NCBI GenBank assembly: GCA_022572525.1
Contig: JACZVS010000024.1
Location: forward strand, 1 to 7,041
From: Nanobdellota archaeon
GTDB lineage: Archaea; Nanobdellota; Nanobdellia; Pacearchaeales; UBA12030
Direction of reading: 5' to 3'
DNA: 7,041 nt
Part shown: positions 5,151 through 7,041 of the stretch, one piece after another
How the letters are laid out: every line of letters starts with the position of its first letter
Position numbering within the stretch: the first letter of the stretch is position 1
Position numbers and translations under genes: made by a program
Notes under the pieces: generated by a model
What the model was told of the DNA's origin: nothing
Databases searched by the model: none
What the model saw: the letters and a program-made list of their open reading frames with translations, nothing else

Positions 5151-6893
5151 ATGAAGGTCTTATTTTTGCACTGCAATAGTATAAGGTTTACGCCAATAAA
5201 AAGGGCGTTGAAGGATGCAGAAGATGCTGACAAGAAAGAGATTGAAGTCAAAGATTGTTTAGTTTGTCTCACTGCTGTTGAAAGGCCAGATGAAGCGAAT
5301 CCAAAAGAAATAGTTAAGAGACTAATAGAAAATGTTAAAGATGTCGCAAGTCAAGTTAAGGTAAAGAAAATTGTTCTTTATCCTTATGCACACTTATCCT
5401 CTCAGTTGGCATCTCCGAGTGTTGCAACAAAAGTATTGAAGGATGCGAAAAAGGTGCTGAGTAAGGATTTCAAAGTCACTTCAGCTCCTTTTGGCTGGTA
5501 TAAAGCGTTTTCTGTAGATGTTAAAGGCCATCCTCTTTCTGAGTTAAGCAGAGAGATAACTTTAGAAGGGAAAGGGGGCAAAGCAGTAGCGAGGCCATTA
5601 GTTGCAGATGCGAGACCACAAGCAACAGAACTTTCAGCGCACGCAAGACAAATGAAACTTGCAAGGATGGGAAAGCAAGCAACTCTTGAAAAAGGCAAGT
5701 TAAGTGAAAATGATCATAGAATTCTAGGTCCAAAGCTTGGCCTTTTCACTTTCCAAGAAGTAGCTCCCGGAATGGTTTTCTACCTTCCTAATGGAACGAT
5801 TATAAGGAATTTGCTTGTGGAGTTTTTACGAGAAGAACAAACCAATAGAGGATATCAAGAAATTTCAACTCCACTCTTGCTGCATAATAATGTCTGGGAG
5901 ATCTCTGGCCATATGAAACATTTCTCAGATGCAATGTTTTTCACGAACATAGAGAACAGTAGCTACGCATTAAAACCAATGAATTGTCCAGGAGCGATTA
6001 TCGCATATAGAACAAGTATGAGAAGCTACAAAGATCTTCCATTAAGATGGGCAGAATTTGGAACAGTAAGTAGAAATGAGCTAAGCGGAGTTCTTGCAGG
6101 CCTTTTCAGGCTAAGGATTTTCACACAAGACGATGCACACATATTCATAACCCCTTCTCAAATTGAAGAAGAAGTTGGAAAAGTAATTGATTTGGTAGAT
6201 CATTTCTACAAGACATTTGGATTCCCATATCATGTAGAACTTTCAACAAGACCAGGGAAATTTATGGGAAGTAAAAGCATATGGGATAATGCAGAAAAAA
6301 TATTGGAAAAGGCATTAAAGAAAAGAAAAGTAAAGCATAAAATCAATAAGGGAGAGGGCTCATTCTATGGTCCAAAGATTGACTTCCATATCAAAGATTC
6401 ATTAGGCAGAACATGGCAACTCGCCACCATTCAATTGGACTTTCAAATGCCTGAAAGCTTTGATCTCCATTATATAGATAAGAAAGGCTCTCAACAGAGA
6501 CCAATCATAATTCATAGAGTTATCTATGGCAGTATAGAAAGATTCATAGGAATTCTGGTGGAGCATTACAAGGGGAAATTCCCTGTTTGGCTTTCTCCAA
6601 TACAAGCAAGAGTTCTCAGCTTTACTAATAGAAATACAAAATATGCAAAGGAAATAGAACAGCAGTTGACAAAGGAAGGATTAAGAGTAGATTCAGATTA
6701 TGAGTCAGAGACGGTTGATTACAAAGTTAGAGAAGCTCAAATTCAAAAAATTCCCTATGTCCTTGTAATAGGAGACAAAGAGGAAAAAGCAAAGAGCATC
6801 GCAGTAAGAGGCAGAGATGGAAAAGTTAAGTTTGGAGTTAAGTTAGAAAAGTTTGTAGAACAAATAAAGAAAGAGATAGAAAATAAGAGTTAA
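5151..6893 (+). CDS. thrS: Threonyl-tRNA synthetase, archaeal editing domain plus bacterial-type core
   Basis: A 580-residue class II synthetase that charges tRNA-Thr. Residues 1-134 form the archaeal N-terminal editing domain, related to D-aminoacyl-tRNA deacylase, which removes mischarged serine: YPYAHLSSQLASP (77-89) and APFGWYKAF (112-120), with His81, Tyr117 and Lys118 as likely active-site residues. After a linker, the core (about 185-483) has motif 2 with Arg308 in VSRNE, FTQDDAHIF, GEGSFYGPKIDF (401-412) and motif 3 with Arg464. The zinc ligands Cys279, His330 and His455 are present. Residues 484-575 are the anticodon-binding domain. The core wording (DHR, APGMVF, MNCPG, TQDDAHIF) is that of bacterial ThrRS, whereas the usual archaeal core reads like FTMPDMH; the bacterial TGS and second editing domains are absent. 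All key residues are intact. The start fits a TATA box 25.5 bases upstream. Confidence 0.96.
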   Translation: MKVLFLHCNSIRFTPIKRALKDAEDADKKEIEVKDCLVCLTAVERPDEANPKEIVKRLIENVKDVASQVKVKKIVLYPYAHLSSQLASPSVATKVLKDAKKVLSKDFKVTSAPFGWYKAFSVDVKGHPLSELSREITLEGKGGKAVARPLVADARPQATELSAHARQMKLARMGKQATLEKGKLSENDHRILGPKLGLFTFQEVAPGMVFYLPNGTIIRNLLVEFLREEQTNRGYQEISTPLLLHNNVWEISGHMKHFSDAMFFTNIENSSYALKPMNCPGAIIAYRTSMRSYKDLPLRWAEFGTVSRNELSGVLAGLFRLRIFTQDDAHIFITPSQIEEEVGKVIDLVDHFYKTFGFPYHVELSTRPGKFMGSKSIWDNAEKILEKALKKRKVKHKINKGEGSFYGPKIDFHIKDSLGRTWQLATIQLDFQMPESFDLHYIDKKGSQQRPIIIHRVIYGSIERFIGILVEHYKGKFPVWLSPIQARVLSFTNRNTKYAKEIEQQLTKEGLRVDSDYESETVDYKVREAQIQKIPYVLVIGDKEEKAKSIAVRGRDGKVKFGVKLEKFVEQIKKEIENKS

Positions 6894-6895
6894 GC

Positions 6896-6909
6896 TTTTT
6901 ATAATTTTA
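6896..6909 (+). promoter_or_regulatory. T-rich tract: Nudix TATA box and possible ThrRS terminator
   Basis: The 31-base gap begins, two bases after the ThrRS stop, with tttttataatttta. TTTTTATA (6896-6903) is centred 25.5 bases before the ATG at 6925, the spacing seen at every other gene here, so it is the likely promoter. Archaeal transcription often stops at T-runs, so the same tract could end the ThrRS transcript. The second role is a guess. Confidence 0.45.
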
Positions 6910-6924
6910 GGGCATTTAATTAAG

Positions 6925-7041
6925 ATGTATAATCCACAAAAAGCGCACTATATCGTTGTGACAGGAATCATTGTAAAAGATGGGAAATTTTTGATTGCAA
7001 AAAGAGCGCCAACAGAAAAAGCATTTCCAAATCAATGGACT
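6925..7041 (+). CDS. Nudix hydrolase, N-terminal fragment (runs off right edge)
   Basis: Only the first 39 codons are in the window. The N-terminus IVVTGIIVKDGKFLIAKR (9-26) is the usual first strand pair of a Nudix domain, and FPNQWT at 34-39 is the segment that normally leads directly into the glycine-rich start of the Nudix box. The Nudix box itself, with the metal-binding glutamates, lies beyond the edge, so substrate and activity cannot be judged; family members hydrolyse nucleoside diphosphate-linked compounds. It lies 31 bases after ThrRS on the same strand but has its own TATA-like box, suggesting separate transcription. Confidence 0.8.
   Translation, partial: MYNPQKAHYIVVTGIIVKDGKFLIAKRAPTEKAFPNQWT

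Noticed and set aside
5402..5733. Two minus-strand frames (5402-5698 and 5521-5733)
   Set aside because: Both are antisense to ThrRS within the editing domain and linker; they show no recognisable protein features.
6402..6605. Minus-strand 67-codon frame
   Set aside because: It is antisense to the conserved ThrRS motif 3 region, which fully explains the sequence.

Overview
The window looks like a piece of an archaeal genome, most likely a small-genome DPANN-type archaeon (Woesearchaeota/Pacearchaeota-like). The reasons are an archaeal editing domain on the threonyl-tRNA synthetase, a TtuA/NcsA-family tRNA thiolase, dense packing of short independent genes, and a TATA-like box centred 25-27 bases upstream of every recognisable start codon with no Shine-Dalgarno sequence. 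That last pattern implies leaderless mRNAs. The lineage is an inference; archaeal promoters are the firmest part of it.

Layout, left to right. (1) Minus strand, 1-1360: a DUF885-family putative metallopeptidase whose C-terminus runs off the left edge. (2) Plus strand, 1413-2345: a tRNA 2-thiouridine synthase of the TtuA/NcsA/Ncs6 family, divergent from the peptidase and apparently sharing one overlapping TATA region with it. (3) Minus strand, 2342-2668: a 108-residue two-helix membrane protein of unknown function, meeting the thiolase tail to tail over a shared TTAA. (4) Plus strand, 2802-3542: a predicted surface lipoprotein with a helical-repeat body, followed by a 40-codon in-frame open tail that faintly resembles LysM. 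(5) Plus strand, 3742-5094: a membrane-anchored SLT-type lytic transglycosylase-like protein with a LysM-like C-terminus. (6) Plus strand, 5151-6893: threonyl-tRNA synthetase, with an archaeal editing domain joined to a bacterial-type catalytic core. (7) Plus strand, 6925 to the right edge: the start of a Nudix hydrolase.

The housekeeping genes (thiolase, ThrRS, Nudix, peptidase) do not form an obvious pathway; each seems to be its own transcription unit. The accessory-looking part is the lipoprotein and transglycosylase pair. Both are predicted to face outwards, and they are preceded by near-identical 51-base promoter elements (44 of 51 positions the same, no gaps) placed exactly 71 bases before each start codon. 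The element contains a perfect 10-base palindrome and the TATA box. I infer that the two genes are co-regulated and may form a small cell-surface system acting on a glycan, possibly bacterial peptidoglycan, since archaea do not make murein. No gene-free stretch exceeds 300 bases, and I saw no tRNA, rRNA, CRISPR array or insertion sequence.
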